Shown here piece after piece: positions 10,173 through 20,634 of a DNA stretch of 64,000 nt. The translations under genes and the position numbers were made by a program. Location: contig NW_027152055.1 of the NCBI RefSeq assembly GCF_004359215.1, forward strand, positions 224,080-288,079. The letters run 5' to 3'. This stretch comes from Bremia lactucae. Lineage: Eukaryota; Oomycota; Peronosporomycetes; Peronosporales; Peronosporaceae. Each line of letters starts with the position of its first letter. Position 1 is the first letter of the stretch. The notes beneath the pieces are model-generated. The model searched no databases and was not told the DNA's origin. It saw nothing but the letters and a program-made list of their open reading frames with translations.

Positions 10173-11030
10173 CATCTTTGTACCTGACTCAGAGCCGAGG
10201 GCTTGCTTTCTAGCTGTAAATGTGAAGACATTGAAGGGAAAAGTGGGAGAAAATCTCTTTTTTTGGATTTAGCAGATGGAAATTTCCATTGAATCCGCCT
10301 TGTTCTTAACAGAACGGCATAAGGTGGGCATGGCCATTTCCAAACTTGGAGGTAGAGCCGTGGAGTGGGCACTATCGTGCAACACGCCCACAAACGACGC
10401 TTTTCATTAATAGGATTCGCTGAAACAGCAAATGACGAGCATGTTTGCACCGCCTGATCAGGCTTTTCGCATGCGAGCACGGCTCCTAGCGACTCGACAG
10501 GGTAAAGATACCCTAGGGGACTTTGTCTAGGAGTTAAGAACTCTCATTGCATCTATGCATCAAGACACGGTGCAGGAAGCAATTGTAGTGACCATCTTTA
10601 GAAGGGGTCTCAATGAGGGTGTTGCCCGGACGGAATTATTCCGATCTCATCCGGCTACGTTCGAAGAGGCAGTTGTCATTGCGCTACGCGCCGATTTTGA
10701 CTTTAAGTCTGCTCGCGTTAGCACGCCTGTCTACCGAACAAGCTCTTCGAGCACATAAGTTCCGTCTAATAGAGCGAAACCTGTAGAATTAAGCCTCGTT
10801 GAGGAAGGAGAAGAGGCTCTTTAAGCTATGGAACAGCATAAGACCATCCGTAGAAGTTATATATGAGGAAGCACGAAACATGTACGCCCTGCCTGCCTTC
10901 TTCGAAATTCGCGTAAATCTCGAAAGAGCTCAAACTCCGACTTATACCAGAGATCTGGTACGATGCGGGAAAACGTCGATACCCAGTAGGTGCGGGGCGC
11001 CCTACTGGGGAAGACCTAGGCTCTGTTGAA
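10168..11030 (+). pseudogene. gag, family 1 element A (broken)
   Basis: Remnants of the gag frame: AKVGENLFFWI against the expected KEGENLPFWIKQM, then GGRAVEWALSC, FAPPDQAFRMRARLLAT, SMHQDTVQEAIVVTIFRRGL and the Pro-rich tail. Many stops are present. The zinc knuckle is destroyed: both first cysteines are changed, one to AGT (Ser) at 10855-10857 and one to a TGA stop at 10863-10865. Element C retains CYICGSTKHLRPAC. It is identical to the gag of element B over the shared block. Confidence 0.75.
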
Positions 11031-11139
11031 CCTCCAGGAGGTGAGAATGACCAGATCCTAGCCCGAATTAGCTCGGTGCGCAATGGTACGGGGTGTGAGT
11101 ACAAGCCTAGCTTGTTAGTCGCTTAAGCGACTGTAAAGG

Positions 11140-11470
11140 GCTTTAATAAGCCGTGGTCAATTTTAATTGACTCAGGAGCGTCTTGCAATTATGCTCGACG
11201 CCTTTTTCTTGAAGGAAGTCAACATTACGTTGAGGCGCTTAGAGCGCATAAAAGTGATACAAGCACTGTTCGCTTAACTACTGGGACTCGTGTCACTGTT
11301 CCCAAAGTTTAATTGAACTTAAGTATAAAGTTTCTGCACTTTGACAGGATGGAACGCTGTCTCGTCCTTGATTTGGATTCAATATGATCTGATCCTTGGT
11401 ATGGCCTGGTTAAAACACCATGAGTCATGGATCGGTTGGAGGTCTAAAATCTTAGGCGCCACGCGCAATG
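11140..11470 (+). pseudogene. aspartic protease, family 1 element A (broken)
   Basis: WSILIDSGASCNYARR (11154 onward) contains the intact DSGAS active-site box of retroviral-type aspartic proteases. The second conserved motif LILGMAWLKHHESWIGWRSK lies near 11390-11440. A TAA inside the domain (VPKV then stop, about 11310) breaks the frame. The same stop occurs in element B, which shares this block. The enzyme would cleave Gag-Pol. Confidence 0.75.
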
Positions 11471-12279
11471 TTCCTAGCGAAGTTTTGGAGAGTCATGAAC
11501 CCACCTTTGCTAGGCAACAAAAGCGCTATTGGCACGGATCATTGAATGAGTGTGTCCGTGTTTTAGACATTGGCGTGTCTGAGTTTATAAAGTCTTATGT
11601 TAAGAACATTAATTTTGAGCCCGCATCAGCAGAAATAAGTGGAACGGCACGTACTCCGTCGAGTGAAACTCGTTATAATAACGATTCACTAAATGCTGAA
11701 AGCATTGTTGGCCTAAGGCCGAATCACCAAGGGTTCAATATTCCTGAGATACGTGGAGTGGTACGTCTAAGTCCACCGGGTATGGTCGGCCGAGGTTACA
11801 TCATACTGAGTGTCAGTAGTGACACTGTTGGCGGTCCGCCAGGACCTCAAGGGTGCAATATCCCTGAGATACGTGGAGTGGCACGTCTAAGCCCACCGAG
11901 TGTGGTCAGCCGAGGTGGCACCATACTGAGTGTCAATAGTGACACTATTAGCGGTTCGCCAGGGCATTTTGGGTCAAACCCTCCTAATGCACGTGAAGCG
12001 ACACGTGAACGTTTGCTGGATAAGGAACTTGAGTTACCTAACTTTTTGCCGAGTGTCAAATTAGACACCATGTCTTGTATAGAACCAATACAGGCTGGAA
12101 AACCGGGGGACGTGAATGTACCGACCTCTAAGAGGCGTATTGTCTCCACTCCAAGACATTTTAGACACGAAGCGTTTATGCCCTTACAAAGTGATACGAG
12201 TGAGCAAGTACATACGCTTGTAAATGGCGTAACCGGTAACATAGAGTGGAAAGTTAGCCTTGCGGCAATCCCCTCGTAA
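11341..12279 (+). pseudogene. protease-RT linker with two 40-aa repeats, family 1 element A
   Basis: This open frame continues from the protease end into a long hydrophilic region between protease and RT. It holds two tandem 120-bp units (11731-11850 and 11851-11970), each encoding a 40-residue unit beginning near FNIPEIRGVVRLSPP or CNIPEIRGVARLSPP. A third, partial similarity follows (GHFGSNPPN). Such linkers are normally variable. The nested element at 42260-42390 has one unit only. No catalytic motif is seen in the linker. Confidence 0.6.
11731..11970 (+). repeat. 120-bp tandem repeat, two units
   Basis: The anchor CAAGGGT.CAATAT.CCTGAG recurs exactly 120 bp apart (11728 and 11848). The period is a multiple of three, so unit gain or loss keeps the frame. 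The same pair occurs at 19876-20115 in element B. Confidence 0.8.
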
Positions 12280-12489
12280 CATGCTCTTATAAAGCTAGAC
12301 GAAATGTCTATTGATGAATGCGGTGGAGCCTCAAAAGCTGGTGACTTATCTGAAATGGTGGTCATTCGACCTATAATTGAGTAAGACTTATCGTCACTTC
12401 TAGACGAAGCTGTCCTGGATGACACAAAAGCTGCACTTAGTGCGCGAAATGGGTCATCGATCCTTTAAGATCCTACGGGTCCCTTTTAT

Positions 12490-13400
12490 TTCTTGATTAA
12501 GGAGTTCCAAGATGTGGTATGTAATAATTCACCATCTGTTTACTTCCGGATAGAGGTTTTCGTCATGAAATTGACTTGGTTCCGGGCACCAAATATTGTG
12601 TCACAAGGCAATAGCCTTTACCAAAGGAGCAGTGTGACGTCATTGACAATTTCTTCGTTCTAAGCACGAGGCTGGAATGGTATGAAAGAGCAAATCTCCT
12701 CATTCGACACCGACATTTTGTGTCAAAAAGCCAAATGGTAAATGGCGCATTGTACATGCTTATAATAAGCTTAGTGCTGTCACTATACCAGCACAAACCC
12801 CCATTCCTAGAAAGGATGTTCTTTAAAATAATATGGTGGGGTGTACAGTGCATTGGACTTAGTTGATGGTTACAACCAATTGGTCAAGCGAGCTAGCGAT
12901 ATCCTGCTTACAGCGGTTAGCACCCCAAGCGGCATGTTATGGGAGTGGATATGCCACAAGGGCTTTCCAACGCCCCGGTAACATTTAATCGTCTAGTGAC
13001 GCAACTGTTTCGCCCTCATCGAGGTTATGCACATACTTATTTCGATCACATTTTTGTCCATAGTCGTGCGGAGCAGGGTCGGTCGAATATGGAAAACCAA
13101 TTAAACCATTTCCGGGCAGTGCTCGAGTGCATGCGTACAAACAAATTGTATGCCAATGCATCTAAATGCATTTTTGGCGCAAACGAAATTACTTTTTTAG
13201 AATGCTTCATTGGAAAGCGAGACCTTAGAGCGGATCCGCTAAGGTAAAAGCCATAGTAGATTGGCCGGTTCCTGAAAACTAAAAGGATTTGCGTAAGTGG
13301 TTGGGTCTCGCCCATTATTTACACAAATATAGCGAAAATTACGCTGATATGGCTAGGCCGTTATCTAATCTCCTTAAAAAAGATACAGATTGGTGCTGGA
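12490..13400 (+). pseudogene. reverse transcriptase, family 1 element A (broken)
   Basis: Gypsy RT in several frames, including CVTRQ-like, FCVKKPNGKWRIVHAYN-like and MPQGLSNAPVTFNRLV pieces. The catalytic box at about 13036-13062 reads YFDHIFVHS: the second Asp of YxDD is His (CAC). All four family 1 RT copies read YFDH except the fragment at 16111-16408 (YFDE). The thumb (WLGLAHYLHKYSENYADMARPL) follows. With the metal-binding Asp lost it could not polymerise even if the frame were whole. Confidence 0.8.
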
Positions 13401-13905
13401 CTAGCACCGAAAATAATGCTTTTCGAGCAGTTAAGGATAGTCTTATCCATGCCCCGCTTCTGGCACTGCCAAACCCAAATTGGCCTTTCAGTGTCGTCTG
13501 TGACGCATCAGATTTTGCCATTGGCAGTGCTCTGTTACAAACAGATGTTGATGGGCACGAACGTGTTATTGCGTTCGAGTCTAGACAGCTTAAAGCTGTG
13601 GAAAAGAACTACCCAGTTCAGGCAAAGAGTTACTTGCTGTGAAGTATGCGCTCGTCAAATTCAAAGTTCATCTGCTCGGCTCTAAGCCGTTTGTGATTTA
13701 TACAGATCACGCGTCGTTACTCACGGCGACTAAGTCGCCCCATCTCTCACAGAGAATGGCCCGATGGCTATTCTTTTTTGCGGAATACAACTTCGAGGTG
13801 AAGTATAAACCCGGCAAGCAAAATGCTTTGGCCGATGCGTTATCACGCAGGCCGGATTATGAGCTCTCTCATTTAACGACTATCTCGTCACCTATTCCTG
13901 AATAA
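13289..13905 (+). pseudogene. RNase H, family 1 element A (one frameshift)
   Basis: FSVVCDASDFAIGSALLQ and VIAFESRQLKAVEKNYPV are in one frame. FVIYTDHASLLTATKSPHLS, YKPGKQNALADALSRRPDYE and the preceding YALVKFKVHLLGSKPF are in the next. A one-base deletion near 13622-13626 (where family 2 reads VHDKELL) separates them. Otherwise the domain is well preserved. Confidence 0.8.
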
Positions 13906-15060
13906 ATCCGTTCGGCTTACGCCAAGAATGAACAGTGTGTAGCTCTGCTACGAGCTTTAAAGAATTCGGATTTAGGTATTAAATTACCGGCACGTTTGCG
14001 TGAAATATTACATCGATTTTCTATTGATAACAACCTGTTGCTTTATTGCACAGACATCGCGGACCCTCCGCGTGTCGTTGTTCCTCATGATGAGGATTTG
14101 AAGTACCGAATTCTCTATGAGGCACACGATACTGTCCTTGGTGGTCATCTCGGTAGAGAAAAGACCTACGGCTCTGTAAGGCAGATTTATTGGTGGCTCA
14201 AACTTTATAAATGGGTCAGCACATAGGTTCGCACGTGCGAAACTTGCCAACGGGTTAAGCCCTCGGCGCATGCTGCTGCGTCACTGGCAAGTCTGTCCGT
14301 ACCCATAGGGTGTTGGAAGTCCATTAGTATGGATTTGTTTTCGGTCCACCGAAAGATTCGACCAGTAACACCGGCATAGTTGTCTTTGTTGACCGATTGA
14401 GCTAAATGGCACACTTAGCGGCCGTGCCGGATACTATTGATGGTGAAGGTACAGCAAGGCTGTTCATCGATCGTGTATTTCGACAGCACGGTTTGCCAGT
14501 GGCAAACGTTTCTGATCGGGACCCCCGTTTCACGGGTAAATTCTGGCAATCGATTTCCGAGTGCTGGGTACCAGATTGGATATGTCCACTGCAGACCATT
14601 CGCAGACCGATGGTCAAACTGAACGTGTCAATTGCGTCATTAAAAACATTTTACGCAGTGTGTGTGTTCCAACACCAAAGCACTGGAGCTCAATGCTTCC
14701 AGTGGGATAATTTGCGTTAAATAACGCTGTCCATGCCTCTACAGGCTACACTCCGCTCTATGTCAACGGCCTCACCCACCCACGCGTTCCGTTAACGATA
14801 CCACTGCGTGGCTTAGGGCTGGTAGGGGAGAATAAGCCGATGAGCTTGCTGATATTAGCCCTATTTACCATTTGGAAACAAGTAAGCGAGTTTATCGCAA
14901 TACAATTTAGTGTCTTAAGACATGTACGTGACATGATGGCTGATAGCCAAGACAAACAAAAAGAAAAAGCATATGCCAAAAGCAGAAGCTGTATTAATGC
15001 TTATGTGGTCGGAGATTACCTTTAATTAAAAGCTAAGAATTAACCTATTAACTTGGTTTT
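13906..15060 (+). pseudogene. integrase, family 1 element A (broken)
   Basis: The zinc-finger part LGGHLGREKTY and TCETCQRVKPSAHAAA gives the HHCC set, with a TAG between them at 14224-14226. The catalytic core keeps VSDRDPRFTGKFW (near 14510) and the DGQTERVN box with Glu (near 14610), but stops and frame changes divide it. The sequence up to 14173 is identical with element B, then the two differ by point changes and small indels. Confidence 0.75.
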
Positions 15061-15640
15061 CGCGATCTTCAAGACCAAATTGCGCCCGCGCTTTATTGGA
15101 CAATTTACGGTCATGGCCAAGAAGACCCTAGCTTACACGCTTAACCTTCCTAGCAAGCTGCGTACACACCCAGTGTTCTACGTCGGCTTGCTTAAGCCAT
15201 ATCGGGATCCTTCCCACATGGACTTAACGCGGTTGCGCCGAGACAGGCGGTTAAGCCGCAGATTTCTGCATCCTCACCAGGATGTCCAAATGGCCCTCTA
15301 AACGAGGTTGCTGATGTTCTAGCATCGAAAGAAGGTTTTGAACCGCCTCAAAAGTGCCCTCACCCGAGCAAGGCTCTCACGAAGAAGTTGCACTTCGTGC
15401 TCTTGAGCATCAAATGCTTCCATCCAGATTTCGGCCCCCTCCCGCGATGCTTAATGCGCGAGGGTACCTTCAGTTTCACGTGGAGAAACTTTTAAAGCGA
15501 CGTCGTCGTAAGGGCCAATACCAGTATCTGGTGAAGTGGCAGGGGTACCCCTCTTTTGAAAGCTCTTGGGAGTTTGAGGTACCTCTTCAGCAAGATTGCC
15601 CGTACGCCGTTGACGTTTTCGATCGCCAAGCTCAGAGTCA
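15053..15640 (+). pseudogene. integrase C-terminus and chromodomain, family 1 element A
   Basis: TLNLPSKLRTHPVFYVGLLKPYRDPS ends the integrase fold (split here by a stop at 15301). After a linker, the frame 15354-15818 carries a good chromodomain: FHVEKLLKRRRRKGQYQYLV followed by KWQGYPSFESSWEFE and VFDRQAQS. The aromatic and acidic cage positions are recognisable. It is the best-preserved chromodomain in the window. Confidence 0.75.
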
Positions 15641-16104
15641 ACTTGCGTCAAAGACGCTTTTCACCACTAGAAGTGGGATTAGGTGGATCTATAGCCTCAG
15701 TGCGGCTTTATCCATGGTTATACGGTCAATCGAAGCACTGAAATATCGGCTAGGCCTTTCCTCGTTTTGTGGCTTAAATGCCGGACGTAACAGGCCTTTG
15801 GTCTTAAGCTTGGCGTAATCAAAGCGAAGCTTCCGTTCCAAACGATTATCAGCCACGTCCAAGACTCTATTATTCCAAATACTGCGGAGGCGGCGGGCCT
15901 GATGGACGCAGTTCTCAAATGAGACCTCGTTTTCGTTTTGACTTTTAATTCGTTTCGAAACAAACGATCGGAATTTCCCTCATTGAAGTCACCGAAGCCC
16001 CACGGGCCTGATCACGCAAATGCGTTAGATTCTTCGCGTCATTTCCTTTGGCGTAAGGTATTGCTCATGAAGAATATCGCGAGCAGCGAGCTCCTCCGAC
16101 GTCC
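15451..16104 (-). other. antisense reading frame at the 3' end of family 1 (element A)
   Basis: The minus strand opposite and beyond the chromodomain matches the plus-strand antisense frame of element C at 33651-34749. Here it reads DRKRQRRTGNLAEEVP and ATSPDTGIGPYDDVALKVSP, against QKRQRRTGNLAEEVP and ATSPDTGIDPHDDIALQVSP in element C. Upstream pieces (15718-15963) are in other frames, so this copy is broken. At 16105-16111 it abuts a reversed RT fragment instead of a polypurine tract. Confidence 0.5.
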
Positions 16105-16110
16105 TGGCCG

Positions 16111-16408
16111 TGTGACCAAAAATGCATTTAGATGCATTAGCATACAATTTATCTGTGCGCATACACTCGAGCACTACTCGAAATGGTCTATATAATTTTT
16201 CACATCCTACCGACCCTGCCCCGCACGACTATGGACAAAAAATTCATCAAAATAAGTCTGTGCATAACCTCAATGAGGGCGGAACAGTTGCGTCACTAGA
16301 CGATTAAATGTCGCCGGGGCGTTGGAAATCCCTTGTTGCATAACCAACCACTCCCATGGCATACTGCCTGAGTTGCGCTGTAAGCGAAATATCGCTAGCT
16401 CGCATGAG
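16111..16408 (-). pseudogene. reverse transcriptase fragment, family 1 (reversed)
   Basis: The minus strand reads the palm of RT: FNRL-type start, a YFDEFFVHS box near 16225-16250 and the CMRTDKLYANASKCIFG end near 16115-16160. It is cut by the assembly gap on one side and joined to the antisense region on the other. The catalytic box differs from elements A-D (YFDH), so it comes from another copy. Confidence 0.75.
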
Positions 16409-16508
16409 NNNNNNNNNNNNNNNNNNNNNNNNNNNNNNNNNNNNNNNNNNNNNNNNNNNNNNNNNNNNNNNNNNNNNNNNNNNNNNNNNNNNNNNNNNNN
16501 NNNNNNNN
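16409..16508. other. assembly gap (100 N)
   Basis: Exactly 100 N, the usual placeholder for a gap of unknown size. The sequence changes from a minus-strand RT fragment to a plus-strand integrase fragment across it, so the join may be a scaffold link and not real order. Confidence 0.98.
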
Positions 16509-16670
16509 TCCATAGTATTGGACCGGGATCAATGATTTACGTCTGGGTTTTGGCGACAAGTGCTTGGGCTGCTAGGTGGCGAGTTCCCCATGTCGACTGC
16601 AGACCATCCTCAGATCAATGGCCAAACAGAACGTGCCAATCAGGTCGTGGTGGATAAATAGATATAATGG
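16509..16670 (+). pseudogene. integrase core fragment
   Basis: The plus strand reads a short piece of integrase around the third catalytic residue: MSTADHPQINGQTERANQVV (about 16592-16651), with the Glu of T-E present, then a stop. The pattern is closer to family 2 (MSTADNIQTDG) than to family 1. Confidence 0.65.
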
Positions 16671-16801
16671 CCTATACCTATTTATGGATAAGATTTCTGA
16701 ACATTACTATGTAAGTAATATTCTCCAAATATTCTCTACCTTTTAGATAATATATTAATAAACTATTTATAAGTGTTAATTTTATGTAACGATACACCCC
16801 G

Positions 16802-16902
16802 TCGTAGCATGCGTGCGGCCCAGAACATCTAAGGGCATCCCAGACCTGTTATTGCCTCCAACTTCCTTTGGTTTGATTACCCAAAAGTCCATCTAAGAAG
16901 TC
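16802..16902 (-). rRNA. 18S rRNA gene fragment (displaced)
   Basis: The minus strand contains universally conserved small-subunit rRNA sequence: GGAAGTTGGAGGCAATAACA, then GGTCTGGGATGCCC, then TTAGATGTTCTGGGCCGCAC, preceded by GGACTTCTTAGATGGACTTT. This is about 100 nt of the 3' third of nuclear 18S rRNA. It has a few changes from the usual form (GTGATGCCC reads GGGATGCCC). No other rDNA surrounds it, so it is a non-functional fragment. Confidence 0.85.
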
Positions 16903-16934
16903 CACACACCTACCAAAAATGGTAAGCGGAACTA

Positions 16935-17125
16935 TTTAGCACGAGCCGGATTACCGCTCCCGTGAAGACACTTAATCAAAGTACTTAGTGCGTTAGGTGA
17001 AGTCGCTAACGCGCCCACCGCAACTACCTCACTGCACGCAAAAGAAGCTGGTTAAACCGCCTCCTCGCTGTGCTATGGTGTGTGTATAAGTAGAGCGTGG
17101 CCGCATTACGACGTGCCCGCTTGCA
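16935..17125 (+). mobile_element. family 2 LTR 3' fragment
   Basis: Matches the last about 190 bp of the family 2 LTR (GGATTACCGCTCCCGTGA... ACGACGTGCCCGC), ending TTGCA where other copies read CTACA. The 5' part is missing. Confidence 0.75.
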
Positions 17126-17888
17126 GTTTACTGATGCCTGAATTGAGTCCTGAGCATTTATCGTTTAATTAAAATTCATCAGATAGGAAGATCAATAAAA
17201 ATCTTGAGTCTGGTTCGCGAGGCGAAAATAGCCAAATCGACCACCCTTACAATGAAGCTTAAATTTTAGCCCACGCAATTTTAATTTTAGAGGTCGAGCA
17301 TAATTTCGAGCGTACACTCGCTGCAGCATATATTTACAGCGGAACATCGTAGGAAGATGCAGGTATCATTTAGGCCTTCGCTGTCTACTGAAAGTCGTTT
17401 ACGCTATCACTACATTTAGGTTAGCGTCAGCAGTTGGCGTATGCGTAAAATTTTAACGCTCGCTCATACCAGGCTTGCTCCTGATCTGGTAATCGACAAT
17501 ATCAAAGCCGGGTCTAAGAATGGGTCTGGCTTGGTCCCGCCTTTTCGAGTACAGCTAATCACACATGCGGAGGCTGCCTATTTGGCGTTACTCGAAGAGC
17601 AGCACGCGCACCGAAAGGCCTTATCAAATTACTATAGTGGCCGCTTATGCCATATACAACTTAAATAACGTTCCTATAAAGCTCAGCAGTGTGTCCAACA
17701 AATGGTGCTGGTCGAATGTACGGTTCCGTACCGCTTGGAGGTCGAAACCTCAATACCGAACAAAATGGAGTTAACGTTAGACATATGGAATATCATCAAA
17801 TGTTGACGTTGCATTTTATGCGCAATCGGAGACGCGGTTGTGCCTGTTCACGCGCGCTCGCCCAAATCGACGTGTTTTTGACTGCCTC
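17126..17888. other. no gene recognised
   Basis: Unassigned sequence between the LTR fragment and element B. A 75-codon plus frame at 17441-17668 has no recognisable motif and no matching neighbour. Confidence 0.5.
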
Positions 17889-18220
17889 TGTAATGAGGCA
17901 CACATTGGTTGGAGAACCGTTTTGTGGTACCTTTATTGTAATGGGGCACACATCGGTTGGAGAACCGTTGTTGTGGTACATTTACTTTATGGGTAAATAC
18001 CCTTTTATTCTATTTTAAAATAATTAATTACTTAAATTCCATTTATTATGGGTAACAAATGTAGTCGCCGCCAGATATATATCTGGCGGCCGAAATCTAT
18101 TTTGAATTAGCTACGGTAAGGTTTTGAATTTAAATTAAAATTAAAAATGCTGAGTTTTCCTTTTGATCTTGAAGTCTAAAAGTCTTCCTCTATCTTTAGC
18201 AGCGAAGAAGCTCCGCTACA
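17889..18220 (+). mobile_element. family 1 5' LTR, internally deleted, with duplicated start
   Basis: The LTR start TGTAATG.GGCACACAT.GG occurs twice, at 17889 and 17938, in units 49 bp apart. The LTR then runs to GCTCCGCTACA at 18220. From 17938 it is 283 bp, against 485 bp for the full form, so about 200 bp is missing inside. Confidence 0.8.
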
Positions 18221-18222
18221 TC

Positions 18223-18237
18223 TGGTAGCACTAGTAG
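18223..18237 (+). promoter_or_regulatory. primer-binding site, family 1 element B
   Basis: TGGTAGCACTAGTAG starts two bases after the LTR end. The same site in the nested element is at 40449 and after the LTR at 46781. Confidence 0.65.
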
Positions 18238-18276
18238 TCAATCTCTGAGTCTTTATAAGACTAAGCCTTCACTGAA

Positions 18277-19175
18277 ATGGAAGAGGTCTCAAAACTTATA
18301 GAAGCGCAGGGCATAGCGTATGACAAGCTCAAAACTTTATTTGGGCTTGAATATGTAAAGTTCAGTATATTCAGGGACCAGAGGTTTTGCATGCAAGGGT
18401 TGAAACCTTCATGCGTACGAATCCTCCCCGATCGGCCAGGTTCAGGATCACCCTTGCGGCATCTATGCCAACTCGGTATATCTCTGTACCTCGAAGATAG
18501 AGCCGTGGAGTGGGCACTATCGTGCAACACGCCCACAAACGACGCTTTTCATTAATAGGATTCGCTGAAACAGCAAATGACGAGCATGTTTGCACCGCCT
18601 GATCAGGCTTTTCGCATGCGAGCACGGCTCCTAGCGACTCGACAGGGTAAAGATACCCTAGGGGACTTTGTCTAGGAGTTAAGAACTCTCATTGCATCTA
18701 TGCATCAAGACACGGTGCAGGAAGCAATTGTAGTGACCATCTTTAGAAGGGGTCTCAATGAGGGTGTTGCCCGGACGGAATTATTCCGATCTCATCCGGC
18801 TACGTTCGAAGAGGCAGTTGTCATTGCGCTACGCGCCGATTTTGACTTTAAGTCTGCTCGCGTTAGCACGCCTGTCTACCGAACAAGCTCTTCGAGCACA
18901 TAAGTTCCGTCTAATAGAGCGAAACCTGTAGAATTAAGCCTCGTTGAGGAAGGAGAAGAGGCTCTTTAAGCTATGGAACAGCATAAGACCATCCGTAGAA
19001 GTTATATATGAGGAAGCACGAAACATGTACGCCCTGCCTGCCTTCTTCGAAATTCGCGTAAATCTCGAAAGAGCTCAAACTCCGACTTATACCAGAGATC
19101 TGGTACGATGCGGGAAAACGTCGATACCCAGTAGGTGCGGGGCGCCCTACTGGGGAAGACCTAGGCTCTGTTGAA
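18277..19175 (+). pseudogene. gag, family 1 element B (broken)
   Basis: Begins at ATG 18277 with MEEVSKLIEAQGIAYDKLKT, the best view of the family 1 Gag N-terminus. The gag site CGGTA (18473-18477) is uninterrupted here, unlike in elements A, C and D. Shortly after, about 150 bp of normal gag is missing and the sequence jumps into the block shared with A at 18498. From there it carries the same lesions as A, including the ruined zinc knuckle. Confidence 0.75.
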
Positions 19176-19284
19176 CCTCCAGGAGGTGAGAATGACCAGA
19201 TCCTAGCCCGAATTAGCTCGGTGCGCAATGGTACGGGGTGTGAGTACAAGCCTAGCTTGTTAGTCGCTTAAGCGACTGTAAAGG

Positions 19285-20424
19285 GCTTTAATAAGCCGTG
19301 GTCAATTTTAATTGACTCAGGAGCGTCTTGCAATTATGCTCGACGCCTTTTTCTTGAAGGAAGTCAACATTACGTTGAGGCGCTTAGAGCGCATAAAAGT
19401 GATACAAGCACTGTTCGCTTAACTACTGGGACTCGTGTCACTGTTCCCAAAGTTTAATTGAACTTAAGTATAAAGTTTCTGCACTTTGACAGGATGGAAC
19501 GCTGTCTCGTCCTTGATTTGGATTCAATATGATCTGATCCTTGGTATGGCCTGGTTAAAACACCATGAGTCATGGATCGGTTGGAGGTCTAAAATCTTAG
19601 GCGCCACGCGCAATGTTCCTAGCGAAGTTTTGGAGAGTCATGAACCCACCTTTGCTAGGCAACAAAAGCGCTATTGGCACGGATCATTGAATGAGTGTGT
19701 CCGTGTTTTAGACATTGGCGTGTCTGAGTTTATAAAGTCTTATGTTAAGAACATTAATTTTGAGCCCGCATCAGCAGAAATAAGTGGAACGGCACGTACT
19801 CCGTCGAGTGAAACTCGTTATAATAACGATTCACTAAATGCTGAAAGCATTGTTGGCCTAAGGCCGAATCACCAAGGGTTCAATATTCCTGAGATACGTG
19901 GAGTGGTACGTCTAAGTCCACCGGGTATGGTCGGCCGAGGTTACATCATACTGAGTGTCAGTAGTGACACTGTTGGCGGTCCGCCAGGACCTCAAGGGTG
20001 CAATATCCCTGAGATACGTGGAGTGGCACGTCTAAGCCCACCGAGTGTGGTCAGCCGAGGTGGCACCATACTGAGTGTCAATAGTGACACTATTAGCGGT
20101 TCGCCAGGGCATTTTGGGTCAAACCCTCCTAATGCACGTGAAGCGACACGTGAACGTTTGCTGGATAAGGAACTTGAGTTACCTAACTTTTTGCCGAGTG
20201 TCAAATTAGACACCATGTCTTGTATAGAACCAATACAGGCTGGAAAACCGGGGGACGTGAATGTACCGACCTCTAAGAGGCGTATTGTCTCCACTCCAAG
20301 ACATTTTAGACACGAAGCGTTTATGCCCTTACAAAGTGATACGAGTGAGCAAGTACATACGCTTGTAAATGGCGTAACCGGTAACATAGAGTGGAAAGTT
20401 AGCCTTGCGGCAATCCCCTCGTAA
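19285..20424 (+). pseudogene. protease and protease-RT linker, family 1 element B
   Basis: Same sequence as element A 11140-12279: an intact DSGAS active-site box near 19312, an internal TAA in the protease, LILGMAWLKHHESW, then the linker with two 120-bp units (19876-20115). Confidence 0.75.
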
Positions 20425-20634
20425 CATGCTCTTATAAAGCTAGACGAAATGTCTATTGATGAATGCGGTGGAGCCTCAAAAGCTGGTGACTTATCTGAAA
20501 TGGTGGTCATTCGACCTATAATTGAGTAAGACTTATCGTCACTTCTAGACGAAGCTGTCCTGGATGACACAAAAGCTGCACTTAGTGCGCGAAATGGGTC
20601 ATCGATCCTTTAAGATCCTACGGGTCCCTTTTAT

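Larger units (their letters stand above)
10353..14173 (+). repeat. 3.8-kb direct repeat, copy 1 (matches 18498-22318)
   Basis: Offset 8,145 throughout. The first base difference on the left is at 10352/18497 and on the right at 14174/22319. Inside, I saw one mismatch (13458 T, 21603 A), from comparing translations and spot-reading DNA. The right flanks stay homologous but diverged. Confidence 0.9.
9520..15640 (+). mobile_element. Ty3/Gypsy family 1 element A (5' truncated)
   Basis: Gag enters mid-sequence at about 9520 without LTR or primer site, joined directly to family 2 gag. It contains a solo LTR insertion (9684-10167), then gag, protease, linker, RT, RNase H, integrase and chromodomain. 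It ends in the antisense region. Its core 10353-14173 matches element B at 18498-22318 almost perfectly. Confidence 0.85.

Noticed and set aside
11847..12425. 192-codon minus-strand frame opposite the family 1 linker (also 19992-20570)
   Set aside because: It lies opposite a repeat-containing sense linker and is low in complexity. It is not kept open in element C or the nested copy, so it is treated as a shadow.
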